A stretch of DNA of 64,000 nucleotides from Bacteroidetes bacterium GWF2_33_16 (GTDB lineage Bacteria; Bacteroidota; Bacteroidia; Bacteroidales; UBA12077), in NCBI GenBank assembly GCA_001768565.1, contig MEOE01000016.1:1-64000 (forward strand), given 5' to 3'. The position numbers were made by a program, and so were the translations under genes. Positions 42,189 to 50,177 of the stretch are shown here, piece after piece (within the stretch, counting starts at the first letter, position 1; each line of letters begins with the position of its first letter). The notes below the pieces were generated by a model, which was not told the DNA's origin, made no database searches, and saw nothing but the letters and a program-made list of their open reading frames with translations.

Positions 42189-43746
42189 AAACGTAGATAT
42201 GGCATTAGTAAACTGGTCGAGAGCACAATTTGCTCTTACTGCTATGTATCATTGGCTCTTTGTTCCCCTGACCCTGGGAATAACTTTTATAATAGCCTTT
42301 ATGGAGACTATTTATGTTAAAACTGGCGATCCCGAATGGAAACGCATAACCAAATTCTGGATGACAATTTTCGGAATTAATTTTGCAATTGGTGTAGCCA
42401 CAGGTATTATCCTTGAATTCGAATTTGGTACAAACTGGTCGAACTATTCGTGGTTTGTTGGTGATATTTTTGGAGCACCGCTAGCAATTGAAGGAATAAT
42501 GGCCTTTTTCCTTGAATCTACTTTTATCGCCATTATGTTTTTTGGGTGGAATAAAGTAAGTAAGAAATTTCATCTCTTATCGACCTGGCTGGTTGCATTT
42601 GGATCAAACCTTTCTGCTCTTTGGATCTTGGTAGCCAATGGATGGATGCAATCACCCGTAGGAATGCATTTTAATCCCGATGCTGCCCGCAACGAAATGC
42701 TTAATTTCTGGGAAGTTTTTTTATCACCCATAGCAATAAATAAATTTCTGCATACCATTACGTCAGGATATGTTTTGGCAGCCATCTTTGTTATTGGCAT
42801 TAGTGCATGGTATTTAATTAAAGGGCGTGAGCAATTACTTGCAAAACGTAGCATTGTTATTTCTTCTGTATTTGGCTTGTTAAGTTGTTTGTTTTTAGTA
42901 TATACTGGTGATGGTTCAGCATATCAGGTTGCTCAAAAGCAACCCATGAAACTGGCTGCCATGGAAGGTCTTTATCAAGGATCGAAAGGCGCAGGAATTG
43001 TTGTACTCGGAATGCCAACACCAGGAAAACAGTACAATGACTCAAAAGATGAATTCGTATTTAAGTTTGAAATACCTAAGTTATTATCGTTTTTAGGATA
43101 TGGCGATACCGAAGCATTTGTTCCCGGCGTTAATGATTTAATTAACGGAGGTTTTGAATATACAGATAAAGATGGAAATACCCAGTTAGCAATATCTGCA
43201 GAGCAAAAAATAGAACAAGGAAAAATATCGATAGCTGCATTACGCGAGTATAAAAATGCCAAACAAAATAATGATCCTGTCAAAATGGAAGAATCATTAT
43301 TAACTTTTAAAGAAAGCTTTCGTTATTTCGGTTATGGTTTTTTAAACGATCCAGGAAGCATAATACCTAATGTACCCCTTACGTTTTATAGTTTTCACAT
43401 AATGGTAGGATTGGGTTTTTATTTTATTCTATTTTTTAGTTTGGCCCTATTTTTTGTGTTTGTTGATAAGCTCGAATCTAAAAAATGGTTTTTACGCCTC
43501 TCAGTGTTAACTATCCCATTAGCCTATATTGCATCTATGTCGGGTTGGATTGTTGCAGAAGTGGGTCGCCAACCTTGGACTATTCAGGATTTACTACCAA
43601 CAGTAGCAGCAGTATCTCAGATCGATGCTAGTGCCGTTCAGATTACATTCTGGCTTTTTATGGTCATATTTACTGCACTGCTGATTGCAGAGATAAAAAT
43701 CATGACTAAACAAATAAACATAGGACCTAAAGAAGGAGGACATTAA
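42181..43746 (+). CDS. cydA: Cytochrome bd ubiquinol/menaquinol oxidase subunit I
   Basis: 521 residues with nine transmembrane segments. Starts with DMALVNWSRAQFALTAMYHWLFVPLTLG, containing the first haem-ligand histidine of CydA. FEFGTNWSNYSWFVGDIFGAPLAIEG is the second canonical segment and SGWIVAEVGRQPWTI carries the GRQPW motif after the Q-loop. The Q-loop (quinol site, ~residues 240-380) is long and rich in charged residues, apparently the L-type. CydA carries haems b558, b595 and d and oxidises quinol while reducing O2 to water with high affinity. In an operon with DUF4492, cydB and a tiny ORF. Confidence 0.96.
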   Translation: MIENVDMALVNWSRAQFALTAMYHWLFVPLTLGITFIIAFMETIYVKTGDPEWKRITKFWMTIFGINFAIGVATGIILEFEFGTNWSNYSWFVGDIFGAPLAIEGIMAFFLESTFIAIMFFGWNKVSKKFHLLSTWLVAFGSNLSALWILVANGWMQSPVGMHFNPDAARNEMLNFWEVFLSPIAINKFLHTITSGYVLAAIFVIGISAWYLIKGREQLLAKRSIVISSVFGLLSCLFLVYTGDGSAYQVAQKQPMKLAAMEGLYQGSKGAGIVVLGMPTPGKQYNDSKDEFVFKFEIPKLLSFLGYGDTEAFVPGVNDLINGGFEYTDKDGNTQLAISAEQKIEQGKISIAALREYKNAKQNNDPVKMEESLLTFKESFRYFGYGFLNDPGSIIPNVPLTFYSFHIMVGLGFYFILFFSLALFFVFVDKLESKKWFLRLSVLTIPLAYIASMSGWIVAEVGRQPWTIQDLLPTVAAVSQIDASAVQITFWLFMVIFTALLIAEIKIMTKQINIGPKEGGH

Positions 43747-43747
43747 T

Positions 43748-44878
43748 ATGCTTGAAACAATATCGCATTTAGCATTACAACAATATTGGTGGCTAATTAT
43801 CTCCCTCTTGGGAGCTATCCTGGTTTTTTTGATGTTTGTTCAGGGAGGGCAAACCCTTATTTATACATTAGGAAAAACAGAACTTGAACGAAGATTAATA
43901 ATAAACTCTTTAGGTCGAAAATGGGAGTTTACCTTTACCACTCTTGTGACTTTCGGTGGAGCATTTTTTGCCTCATTTCCATTATTCTACTCCACAAGTT
44001 TTGGTGGAGCATACTGGGTGTGGATGATTATCTTATTTGCATTTATAATACAAGCCGTATCGTATGAATTCCGGTCGAAACCAAATAATTTTCTGGGTGC
44101 AAAAACATATGAAATATTTCTATTCATTAATGGGGCATTAGGAACAATTCTGCTTGGCATAGCAGTTTCTACTTTCTTTACCGGATCAGAGTTTTCGCTA
44201 AACGAAATGAACTTCTCAAAATGGGAAGGTGCAGCATATGGACTTGAGCTTGCATTAAATTTGCACAACTTATCTCTTGGATTGGCTGTATTTTTTCTTG
44301 CAAGAGTTTTAGGTATTCTCTATTTTATGAACAACATTGATCATCCAGAAATTATTGCTCGTTCTAAAAAGCAATTGATTATTAATGCAATTCCATTCCT
44401 TGTATTCTTTCTTCTATTTGTTATTTGGTTGCTTTTTATTGATGGCTTTGCTTATAATTCTATTACAAAGCAGGTATCAATGGAGCCATACAAGTATTTG
44501 CATAATTTTATTCAAATGCCTGTAGTATTAATCCTTTTCCTTATTGGTGTTGTGCTAGTGCTTTTCGGGATAGGGAAATCTATCTTAAAATCATGTTCAA
44601 ACGGAATTTGGTTTGCAGGAGCAGGAACAATCTTAGCGGTTTTATCATTATTCCTTGTAGCAGGATTAAACAATACAGCCTTTTATCCATCAACGTTCAA
44701 TTTACAAAACTCTTTAACAATTGAAAATGCATCATCTAGTAAATATACTTTAACAATTATGAGCTATGTTTCATTAATGGTTCCTTTTGTTGCAGCTTAT
44801 ATCTGGTTTGCATGGAGATCAATCAATAATAAAAAGATTGACGCCAATGAAATGAGCGAGGATATTCATGTGTATTAA
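43748..44878 (+). CDS. cydB: Cytochrome bd oxidase subunit II
   Basis: 376 residues with eight transmembrane segments. It opens LQQYWWLIISLLGAILVFLMFVQGGQTLIY, as in Bacteroidota CydB, and contains GRKWEFTFTTLVTFGGAFFASFPLFYS. A strong Shine-Dalgarno (AAGGAGG, 43733-43739) sits inside the end of cydA, one base separates the two genes, and coupling is clear. CydB is the non-haem partner in the bd oxidase. A small membrane ORF follows 30 bases downstream. Confidence 0.95.
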   Translation: MLETISHLALQQYWWLIISLLGAILVFLMFVQGGQTLIYTLGKTELERRLIINSLGRKWEFTFTTLVTFGGAFFASFPLFYSTSFGGAYWVWMIILFAFIIQAVSYEFRSKPNNFLGAKTYEIFLFINGALGTILLGIAVSTFFTGSEFSLNEMNFSKWEGAAYGLELALNLHNLSLGLAVFFLARVLGILYFMNNIDHPEIIARSKKQLIINAIPFLVFFLLFVIWLLFIDGFAYNSITKQVSMEPYKYLHNFIQMPVVLILFLIGVVLVLFGIGKSILKSCSNGIWFAGAGTILAVLSLFLVAGLNNTAFYPSTFNLQNSLTIENASSSKYTLTIMSYVSLMVPFVAAYIWFAWRSINNKKIDANEMSEDIHVY

Positions 44879-44908
44879 CTTTCTTCTTTAAACTTATAAC
44901 TTTAAATT

Positions 44909-45010
44909 ATGTATATAACTGAAATAATCTGGTTGGCATTGTGGCCTGTTTTAATCTGGGTAAGTTATAAACTATCAGTTTTAGCTATAGAAAAGATCGA
45001 AAAAAAATAA
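44909..45010 (+). CDS. 33-residue single-helix membrane protein after cydB, candidate CydX-like subunit
   Basis: ATG at 44909 opens a 33-codon frame to TAA at 45008-45010: one membrane helix (about residues 5-20, rich in Trp, Leu and Ile, with WLALWPVLIWVSYKL) followed by a charged tail (AIEKIEKK). It is the only such frame between cydB and the aroF-like gene. In proteobacteria the cyd operon also ends in a 30-40-residue single-helix subunit, CydX, needed for stable bd oxidase. Position, size and topology fit; sequence similarity to E. coli CydX is not obvious by eye, so this is an inference from context. Confidence 0.6.
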   Translation: MYITEIIWLALWPVLIWVSYKLSVLAIEKIEKK

Positions 45011-45070
45011 TTTTATTTTCTTTTTGGTTATAAATACTTAATTGTAAACTGTAAATCAACTTAATAAATA

Positions 45071-46177
45071 ATGCCCAAATTAAAAAATATCGTTCCCCTT
45101 AAAAAATGGTTTAAAGGAATTGGAGATTCTCCATTAATAATTGCAGGTCCATGTAGCGCCGAATCGGAAACACAGATTCTAACTACTGCCAAACAAATTG
45201 CGGCATTAGGTAAGGTTAAAATTTTCCGAACTGGTATCTGGAAACCTCGAACTCGTCCAGGCAGTTTCGAGGGTGTAGGCAAACAAGGATTAATCTGGTT
45301 ACAACAAGTTAAAAAAGAGACTGGATTACTTACCGCTGTTGAAGTAGCCCGTCCTGAGCATATTGATCTGGCTGTTAAATATGATGTAGACATTTTGTGG
45401 ATTGGTGCCAGAACAACTTCAAACCCATTTTCAGTTCAAGAGTTAGCCGATTATATGAAAGGTATTGACAAACCAGTGATGGTGAAGAATCCTATTAATC
45501 CTGATTTGCAATTATGGATTGGTGCTTTAGAACGCTTTAATAAAGCTGGAATAGAAAAGCTTGCTGCAGTACATCGTGGATTTTACCCATTCGAAAAAAC
45601 TACGCTTCGCAATATACCCAAATGGGAAATTCCTATTGAACTAAAAAGCTTATGTCATAGCTTGCCAATAATTTGCGATCCGAGTCATATTGCCGGAAAT
45701 ACTGAATATATTGCTGAAATAGCCCAAAAAGCATTCGATCTAAATATGGACGGACTAATGATTGAGACTCATTGCAATCCAACTGAAGCACTTAGTGATG
45801 CAGAACAGCAATTAACACCTCATCAGTTAAATATTCTTATCGAAAATTTAGTTGTTCGCAAAGCAACATCTGATGATGAAACCTTCACGAATATTTTAGA
45901 AACACTACGAAACAGGATAGATTCTATTGATCAACAAATGATAGAATTATTGGCTCAACGAATGACAGTAGTTGAAGAAATTGGCAAGTATAAAAGCCAA
46001 AAACAAGTTACTATTTTACAATTACGTCGTTGGGAAAAAATTGTTACTACAAGAATTAAACATGGTAAGGCGCTAGGATTATCGGAAGAATTTGTAAAAA
46101 AACTACTTCAGCTTGTACATAAAGAATCAATTCAACGGCAAACTGAAGTAATGAGTAAGATAAAATCTTCTAAATAG
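45071..46177 (+). CDS. Bifunctional DAHP synthase (type Ibeta) / chorismate mutase
   Basis: 368 residues. Residues ~1-260 form the 3-deoxy-D-arabino-heptulosonate 7-phosphate synthase: IIAGPCSAESETQI at 22-35, FRTGIWKPRTRPGSFEGVG, AVHRGFYPFEKT and the metal-ligand motif ICDPSHIAGN. It belongs to the class that lacks the N-terminal regulatory extension of type Ialpha. Residues ~275-368 are an AroQ-type chorismate mutase (LRNRIDSIDQQMIELLAQRM and EIGKYKSQKQ). This synthase-mutase order is usual in Bacteroidota and lets the mutase domain mediate feedback control by prephenate or chorismate. First step of aromatic synthesis plus the Phe/Tyr branch point. Monocistronic. Confidence 0.93.
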   Translation: MPKLKNIVPLKKWFKGIGDSPLIIAGPCSAESETQILTTAKQIAALGKVKIFRTGIWKPRTRPGSFEGVGKQGLIWLQQVKKETGLLTAVEVARPEHIDLAVKYDVDILWIGARTTSNPFSVQELADYMKGIDKPVMVKNPINPDLQLWIGALERFNKAGIEKLAAVHRGFYPFEKTTLRNIPKWEIPIELKSLCHSLPIICDPSHIAGNTEYIAEIAQKAFDLNMDGLMIETHCNPTEALSDAEQQLTPHQLNILIENLVVRKATSDDETFTNILETLRNRIDSIDQQMIELLAQRMTVVEEIGKYKSQKQVTILQLRRWEKIVTTRIKHGKALGLSEEFVKKLLQLVHKESIQRQTEVMSKIKSSK

Positions 46178-46199
46178 GGTAATGTACTGAAAAATAGTT

Positions 46200-46229
46200 G
46201 GTAGAATATTTTGAATGATTTATTCTACC
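46200..46229. repeat. Hairpin between convergent genes
   Basis: GGTAGAATA (46200-46208) / TATTCTACC (46221-46229), 9-bp perfect stem with a 12-base loop. No strong T tract; probably an accessory stem to the terminator just downstream. Confidence 0.55.
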
Positions 46230-46241
46230 TATTTATTAGAG

Positions 46242-46275
46242 AAGTTTTATGAATCGATTTTCATAAAACTTTTTC
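46242..46275 (+). terminator. Rho-independent terminator
   Basis: AAGTTTTATGA (46242-46252) / TCATAAAACTT (46261-46271), 11-bp perfect stem with 8-base loop and T run; ends the DAHP synthase gene and may also face the purS gene. Confidence 0.75.
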
Positions 46276-46291
46276 GTTGCTTAAAGATCTA

Positions 46292-46546
46292 TTATTTCAA
46301 TTCTTTCAATGTATAATCGTAACCTTCCATTATTGGGTTCGAAAGAATTTTATTACATGCTTCGTTTACTCTTTCCATTGCTGCTTCTTTACTTTTCGCT
46401 TCTATTTCGAGAGTAATATGTTTTCCTATTCGAACATTTGATACTTCGGTAAACCCAATATTTTTCATGCTATGAGTAACCGCTTTACCTTGTGGATCGA
46501 GCAATGCTTTTAATGGCATCACGTTAATTTCAGCAATAAATTTCAT
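46292..46546 (-). CDS. purS: Phosphoribosylformylglycinamidine synthase subunit PurS
   Basis: 84 residues, the normal PurS length. The start MKFIAEINVMPLKALLDPQG and the stretch GKAVTHSMKNIGFTEVSNVRIGKHI are diagnostic of PurS, the small subunit that dimerises and links PurL and PurQ in the three-part FGAM synthase of purine synthesis. PurL and PurQ are not in the window. Second gene of pssA-purS, 11 bases after pssA; the pairing with a lipid enzyme is odd but probably only a shared transcript. Confidence 0.92.
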   Translation of the reverse strand: MKFIAEINVMPLKALLDPQGKAVTHSMKNIGFTEVSNVRIGKHITLEIEAKSKEAAMERVNEACNKILSNPIMEGYDYTLKELK

Positions 46547-46557
46547 TGTTTTATATA

Positions 46558-47307
46558 TTAATTCAGTTTATAAATCCAGTTATTAATTGCTGATAAAATC
46601 AGATAAAGAATAATGATTATAGGAACAGCAATCGAATGCAATAATATTAATAAAATTGCAGATAAGCCAATAAATAAATATTGAATTTTGTTTCCTTTAA
46701 GTCCCAGGTTTTTAAATTTTAATGCAAACATAGGAAACTCAGCTACAAGTAATAAAGAAAAAACCACAACCAATACTGCAATAAAAAACCTATTATAAAA
46801 CAAAGTTAAAACCGTCTCGTTATTATTAGTTAGAGTAACTATAAACAACGATACAAAAAACAATGCATTGGCTGGTGTTGGCAATCCGATAAATGAATCC
46901 GTTTGTCTTTCATCAAGATTAAATTTTGCAAGACGAACAGCCGAAAGCACAGGAATTAAAAAAGGAATAATCAAAAAGAAATACTCCTGAAACGAAATGT
47001 AACTATAGAAAGGTAATTGCTCAGAACCAAACAATGCTGTTTTCATCATTTGAAAAACAATAAACGCAGGAGCAACACCAAAACTCACAACATCGGCTAA
47101 TGAATCAAGTTCTTTGCCCATTTCAGAATAAACTTTAAGCAATCGCGCTGTCATTCCATCAAAGAAATCAAAAATAGCAGCCAGAAAAATCAAATATACC
47201 GCAGCTAGCAAATATCCTTCGAATGATAATACAATAGAAATACATCCTGCAAGAAGATTTAATGATGTAATTGTATTTGGAATATGTCTTTTTAATCTTG
47301 TAATCAT
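46558..47307 (-). CDS. pssA: CDP-diacylglycerol-serine O-phosphatidyltransferase
   Basis: 249 residues with seven to eight hydrophobic segments. The CDP-alcohol phosphotransferase motif is complete: FDFFDGMTARLLKVYSEMGK followed by ELDSLADVVSFG (D-G-x2-A-R-x8-G-x3-D-x3-D). It exchanges CMP for serine on CDP-diacylglycerol to give phosphatidylserine, which the Psd encoded at 62 kb decarboxylates to phosphatidylethanolamine. It belongs to the integral-membrane PssA branch of Gram-positives and Bacteroidota rather than the soluble E. coli type. Promoter at 47342-47349. Confidence 0.93.
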   Translation of the reverse strand: MITRLKRHIPNTITSLNLLAGCISIVLSFEGYLLAAVYLIFLAAIFDFFDGMTARLLKVYSEMGKELDSLADVVSFGVAPAFIVFQMMKTALFGSEQLPFYSYISFQEYFFLIIPFLIPVLSAVRLAKFNLDERQTDSFIGLPTPANALFFVSLFIVTLTNNNETVLTLFYNRFFIAVLVVVFSLLLVAEFPMFALKFKNLGLKGNKIQYLFIGLSAILLILLHSIAVPIIIILYLILSAINNWIYKLN

Positions 47308-47341
47308 ATTAAATTAGTTGTCAGATGAACAATAATAGCCA

Positions 47342-47349
47342 CAAAAATA
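47342..47349 (-). promoter_or_regulatory. -7 promoter element of pssA-purS
   Basis: Minus strand reads TATTTTTG, exact TAnnTTTG match, 34 bases before the pssA start. No TTTG found at -33. Confidence 0.5.
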
Positions 47350-47426
47350 AGTTAAAAATTAGAGTTTGATAAATTATTTTTTAATTACTAAGTTTGATTC
47401 CTAAAAAAACAGAATTAGTTAAACCA

Positions 47427-48515
47427 ATGTATAAACGAATTCTTATTCCTATATTCATTATTACTAGTCATTTTGTATTTGGACAAGCACCCAAGTACAG
47501 TAATGAGTTTTTGTCTATAGGTGTTGGAGCCAGAGCATTGGCAATGGGTAATTCGGTTATTGCAAGCACAAACGATGCTTCATCTGGCTATTGGAATCCG
47601 GCTGGTTTAACTTTATTACAAACTGATTTTGATGCAGGACTTATGCATGCCGAATACTTTGCTGGTATTGCTAAGTATGATTACATGGGTGCTGCAATGA
47701 AATTAGATTCTGTACAATGGATTAGCGCAAGTATAATTCGTTTTGGTGTGGATGATATTCCTAATACTACTGATTTAATTGATAAAGAAGGGAATATTGA
47801 TTACGATCGTATTTCTAAGTTCTCTGCTGCCGATTATGCTTTTCTTTTTTCGTATGCACGAAAATCGCAAATTCAGGGATTATCTTATGGCGCTAATATT
47901 AAGGTTGTATACCGCAATATTGGAAAGTTTGCTCATTCATGGGGCTTTGGATTAGATGCCGGAGCTCAGTTTAAGCATAATAGATGGAGCTATGGAATCG
48001 TACTACGTGATATTACATCAACATTCAATGCGTGGACTTTTAATGAAGAAGAGCTGATTATTAAAGTTTTGGATACTACTTATAATTATGCCCCAGATAA
48101 TTCTCTCGAAATTACATTGCCAAGATTACTAATGGGCATTTCGCGCGAGTTTCCGGTTTATAATAAATTTACAGGATTGGCAGAAATAGATTTGGATATT
48201 ACTTTTGATGGAAAAAGGCATGTGCTTATTGAAGGTGACCCCATAAGCATCGATCCTCATCTTGGAATAGAAATTAATTACAATAAGTTGGCTTTTATTC
48301 GATTTGGAGTTGGCAATTTTCAACAGGTAGTTGAGTTTGACAACACAGAGTCGATGACATTTCAGCCCAATTTTGGCATTGGCATTCAGTTTAAAGGCTT
48401 TAGTATTGACTACGCACTTACCGATCTAGGCGATAATTCATTAGCACTTTACTCTAATATATTTTCGGTGCGCTACTCCTTTAACCAGAAAAAATCGTCG
48501 AAGGGAAACACATAA
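47427..48515 (+). CDS. PorV/PorQ-family outer-membrane protein, possibly PorV2 (T9SS-associated)
   Basis: ATG at 47427 is preferred (362 residues), giving a proper signal peptide ending FVFGQ; an upstream TTG at 47394 would add 11 residues. The mature start SNEFLSIGVGARALAMGNSV and then SGYWNPAGLTLL are the family hallmark of PorV/PorQ-type beta barrels (FadL-like). The remainder is alternating-strand barrel sequence ending LYSNIFSVRYSFNQK. PorV shuttles cargo of the type IX secretion system from the translocon to the attachment complex. Length and start fit the 'PorV2' subgroup better than PorV proper. The neighbouring T9SS cargo genes make a role in T9SS plausible. Confidence 0.75.
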   Translation: MYKRILIPIFIITSHFVFGQAPKYSNEFLSIGVGARALAMGNSVIASTNDASSGYWNPAGLTLLQTDFDAGLMHAEYFAGIAKYDYMGAAMKLDSVQWISASIIRFGVDDIPNTTDLIDKEGNIDYDRISKFSAADYAFLFSYARKSQIQGLSYGANIKVVYRNIGKFAHSWGFGLDAGAQFKHNRWSYGIVLRDITSTFNAWTFNEEELIIKVLDTTYNYAPDNSLEITLPRLLMGISREFPVYNKFTGLAEIDLDITFDGKRHVLIEGDPISIDPHLGIEINYNKLAFIRFGVGNFQQVVEFDNTESMTFQPNFGIGIQFKGFSIDYALTDLGDNSLALYSNIFSVRYSFNQKKSSKGNT

Positions 48516-48537
48516 TATAATTCATTAAAATATTCGT

Positions 48538-48545
48538 TACTTTTG
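48538..48545 (+). promoter_or_regulatory. -7 promoter element of the HAD gene
   Basis: TACTTTTG, exact TAnnTTTG match, 17 bases before the ATG at 48563. The transcript may be nearly leaderless. Confidence 0.5.
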
Positions 48546-48562
48546 TTTAAAATCTCCGAAAA

Positions 48563-48979
48563 ATGAAAATTGCAGTCGATTTCGATGGAACAATTGTTGA
48601 TCACGAATATCCCATTATAGGGAAAACAAAGCTTTTTGCGTTTGAAACATTAAAAGCACTGCAAAAGAGAGGTGATCTGCTAATTCTCTGGACATTCAGA
48701 TCGGGAAAAGAGTTGCAGGAAGCAGTTGAGTTTTGTAAGCAAAACGGAGTTGAGTTTTATGCGGTAAATAAAAATTATCCAGAAGAGATCTATGATGATA
48801 CTATAAGTCGAAAAGTTGAAGCTGATATATATATTGATGATAGAAATATAGGCGGTTTTCTGGGCTGGAGTAAAATTTGGCAACTATTAAACCCTAATGA
48901 ATATACAAATGATATAAAAAAACAAATGAAAAATATTCCTCTTAAAAGAAAATCCATCTTTAAACGATTATTCAAATAA
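48563..48979 (+). CDS. Small HAD-superfamily hydrolase (BT0820-like)
   Basis: 138 residues: HAD motif I AVDFDGTIVDHEYP (D6 nucleophile, D8 acid), motif II LILWTFRSG, and motif IV IYIDDRNIGGF (metal-binding acidic pair). There is little cap domain, like the minimal HAD proteins of Bacteroides thetaiotaomicron. Substrate is probably a small phosphorylated metabolite. Thirty-two bases separate it from the glutamine cyclotransferase gene, so the two may share a transcript. Confidence 0.85.
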   Translation: MKIAVDFDGTIVDHEYPIIGKTKLFAFETLKALQKRGDLLILWTFRSGKELQEAVEFCKQNGVEFYAVNKNYPEEIYDDTISRKVEADIYIDDRNIGGFLGWSKIWQLLNPNEYTNDIKKQMKNIPLKRKSIFKRLFK

Positions 48980-49011
48980 CCCAAAAATACAACCGCCAAA
49001 AATATATTGCC

Positions 49012-50100
49012 ATGATAAAACCAATTTACTTACTCTCTTTGCTTTTACTCTTACTTTATTCTTGCAATACAAAAGAAACTAAAGAAAGTCAACCGGGAAT
49101 AGAAAGTGCACAAAAATCCAGTAAAACTGAATCAGTTATTGAGGTAGTTTCTCCAAAAGCAGGAGATCTTTTTTCAATTGGAGATAATATTACTATTAAA
49201 ATAGCGCTGAAAGAATCTGACTTAACAATTGATTCGTTGGTTGTAGAAAGTGAATATCATCACAATCAGCTTAAAAAAGATGAACTTACATTTGTTTGGA
49301 AAACTGACAAATTAAATACTGGCCCTAACCAATTGCGCATATTTGCTTATTCAAACGGAAATCACATCGACACATATTATCTTAAGCTTCGCTTTAAATC
49401 AGATATTGTACCGGAAAATCTCGAGTGTAGAATAATTAACACATATCCTCATGATATTAAATCGTATACTCAGGGATTAATTTTCGAAGACGGAAAAATG
49501 TACGAAGGTACTGGTCAATATGGCCAATCTGTTTTACGTAAAATAGATTTCGAAACAGGTAAAATAATTGCTGAATTAAGCATTCCATCTCAACACTTTG
49601 GCGAAGGAATAACTGCTTTTGGTGATAAGATTATACAGTTAACATGGACGTCTCAGGTTGGTTTTGTTTATGATAAAAAGAGTTTCAAATTATTAACCAC
49701 ACTTCAATATTCTACTCAGGGCTGGGGCTTAACTACCGATGGTAAGCGATTAATTATGAGCGATGGATCATCAACAATCTATTTTCTCGATCCGGAGTAT
49801 TTCACTCAAAATGGAAGTATTGAGGTTTTTGATAACAATGGTCCGGTTAAAAAATTAAATGAGCTTGAATTTATAAATGGACTTGTATATGCCAATGTAT
49901 ATCAGACCGAAGAGATAATCGCCTTCGATCCTGAAACAGGCAAAGTGATGAAACGCATTGATTGCCGCAAGATAGTTCCTGATGGTTTTCATGGAGAAGA
50001 GGATAATGTTCTAAATGGAATAGCCTACGATTCAAAAAACGGGAGAATATTTGTAACAGGTAAACGATGGCCATATTTATACGAAGTGGCTTTTAAATAA
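49012..50100 (+). CDS. Glutaminyl-peptide cyclotransferase lipoprotein
   Basis: 362 residues with a lipobox (LLYSC, Cys18). Residues ~35-130 form an immunoglobulin-like domain (VSPKAGDLFSIGDNITIKIAL). Residues ~140-362 are the five-bladed propeller of the plant/bacterial-type glutamine cyclotransferase: YPHDIKSYTQGLIFEDGKMYEGTG, LTWTSQVGFVYD, GWGLTTDGKRLIMSDGSSTI, LNELEFINGLVYANVYQTEEI and VLNGIAYDSKNGRIFVTGKRW. The enzyme forms N-terminal pyroglutamate from glutamine. Many T9SS cargo and SusC proteins of Bacteroidota start with Gln after signal cleavage, so an envelope-anchored QC is sensible. The extra Ig-like domain is not part of the minimal plant enzyme. Confidence 0.9.
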   Translation: MIKPIYLLSLLLLLLYSCNTKETKESQPGIESAQKSSKTESVIEVVSPKAGDLFSIGDNITIKIALKESDLTIDSLVVESEYHHNQLKKDELTFVWKTDKLNTGPNQLRIFAYSNGNHIDTYYLKLRFKSDIVPENLECRIINTYPHDIKSYTQGLIFEDGKMYEGTGQYGQSVLRKIDFETGKIIAELSIPSQHFGEGITAFGDKIIQLTWTSQVGFVYDKKSFKLLTTLQYSTQGWGLTTDGKRLIMSDGSSTIYFLDPEYFTQNGSIEVFDNNGPVKKLNELEFINGLVYANVYQTEEIIAFDPETGKVMKRIDCRKIVPDGFHGEEDNVLNGIAYDSKNGRIFVTGKRWPYLYEVAFK

Positions 50101-50177
50101 AATATTTTTTTGAAATTTTTTATTAATCCTTTTCATCATATCATTGTCAAAAGAAAGAATAACCAATAATTAAATAT

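Noticed and set aside
42975-43283. 102-residue minus-strand frame inside cydA
   Set aside because: Antisense to the Q-loop of cydA; no motif.
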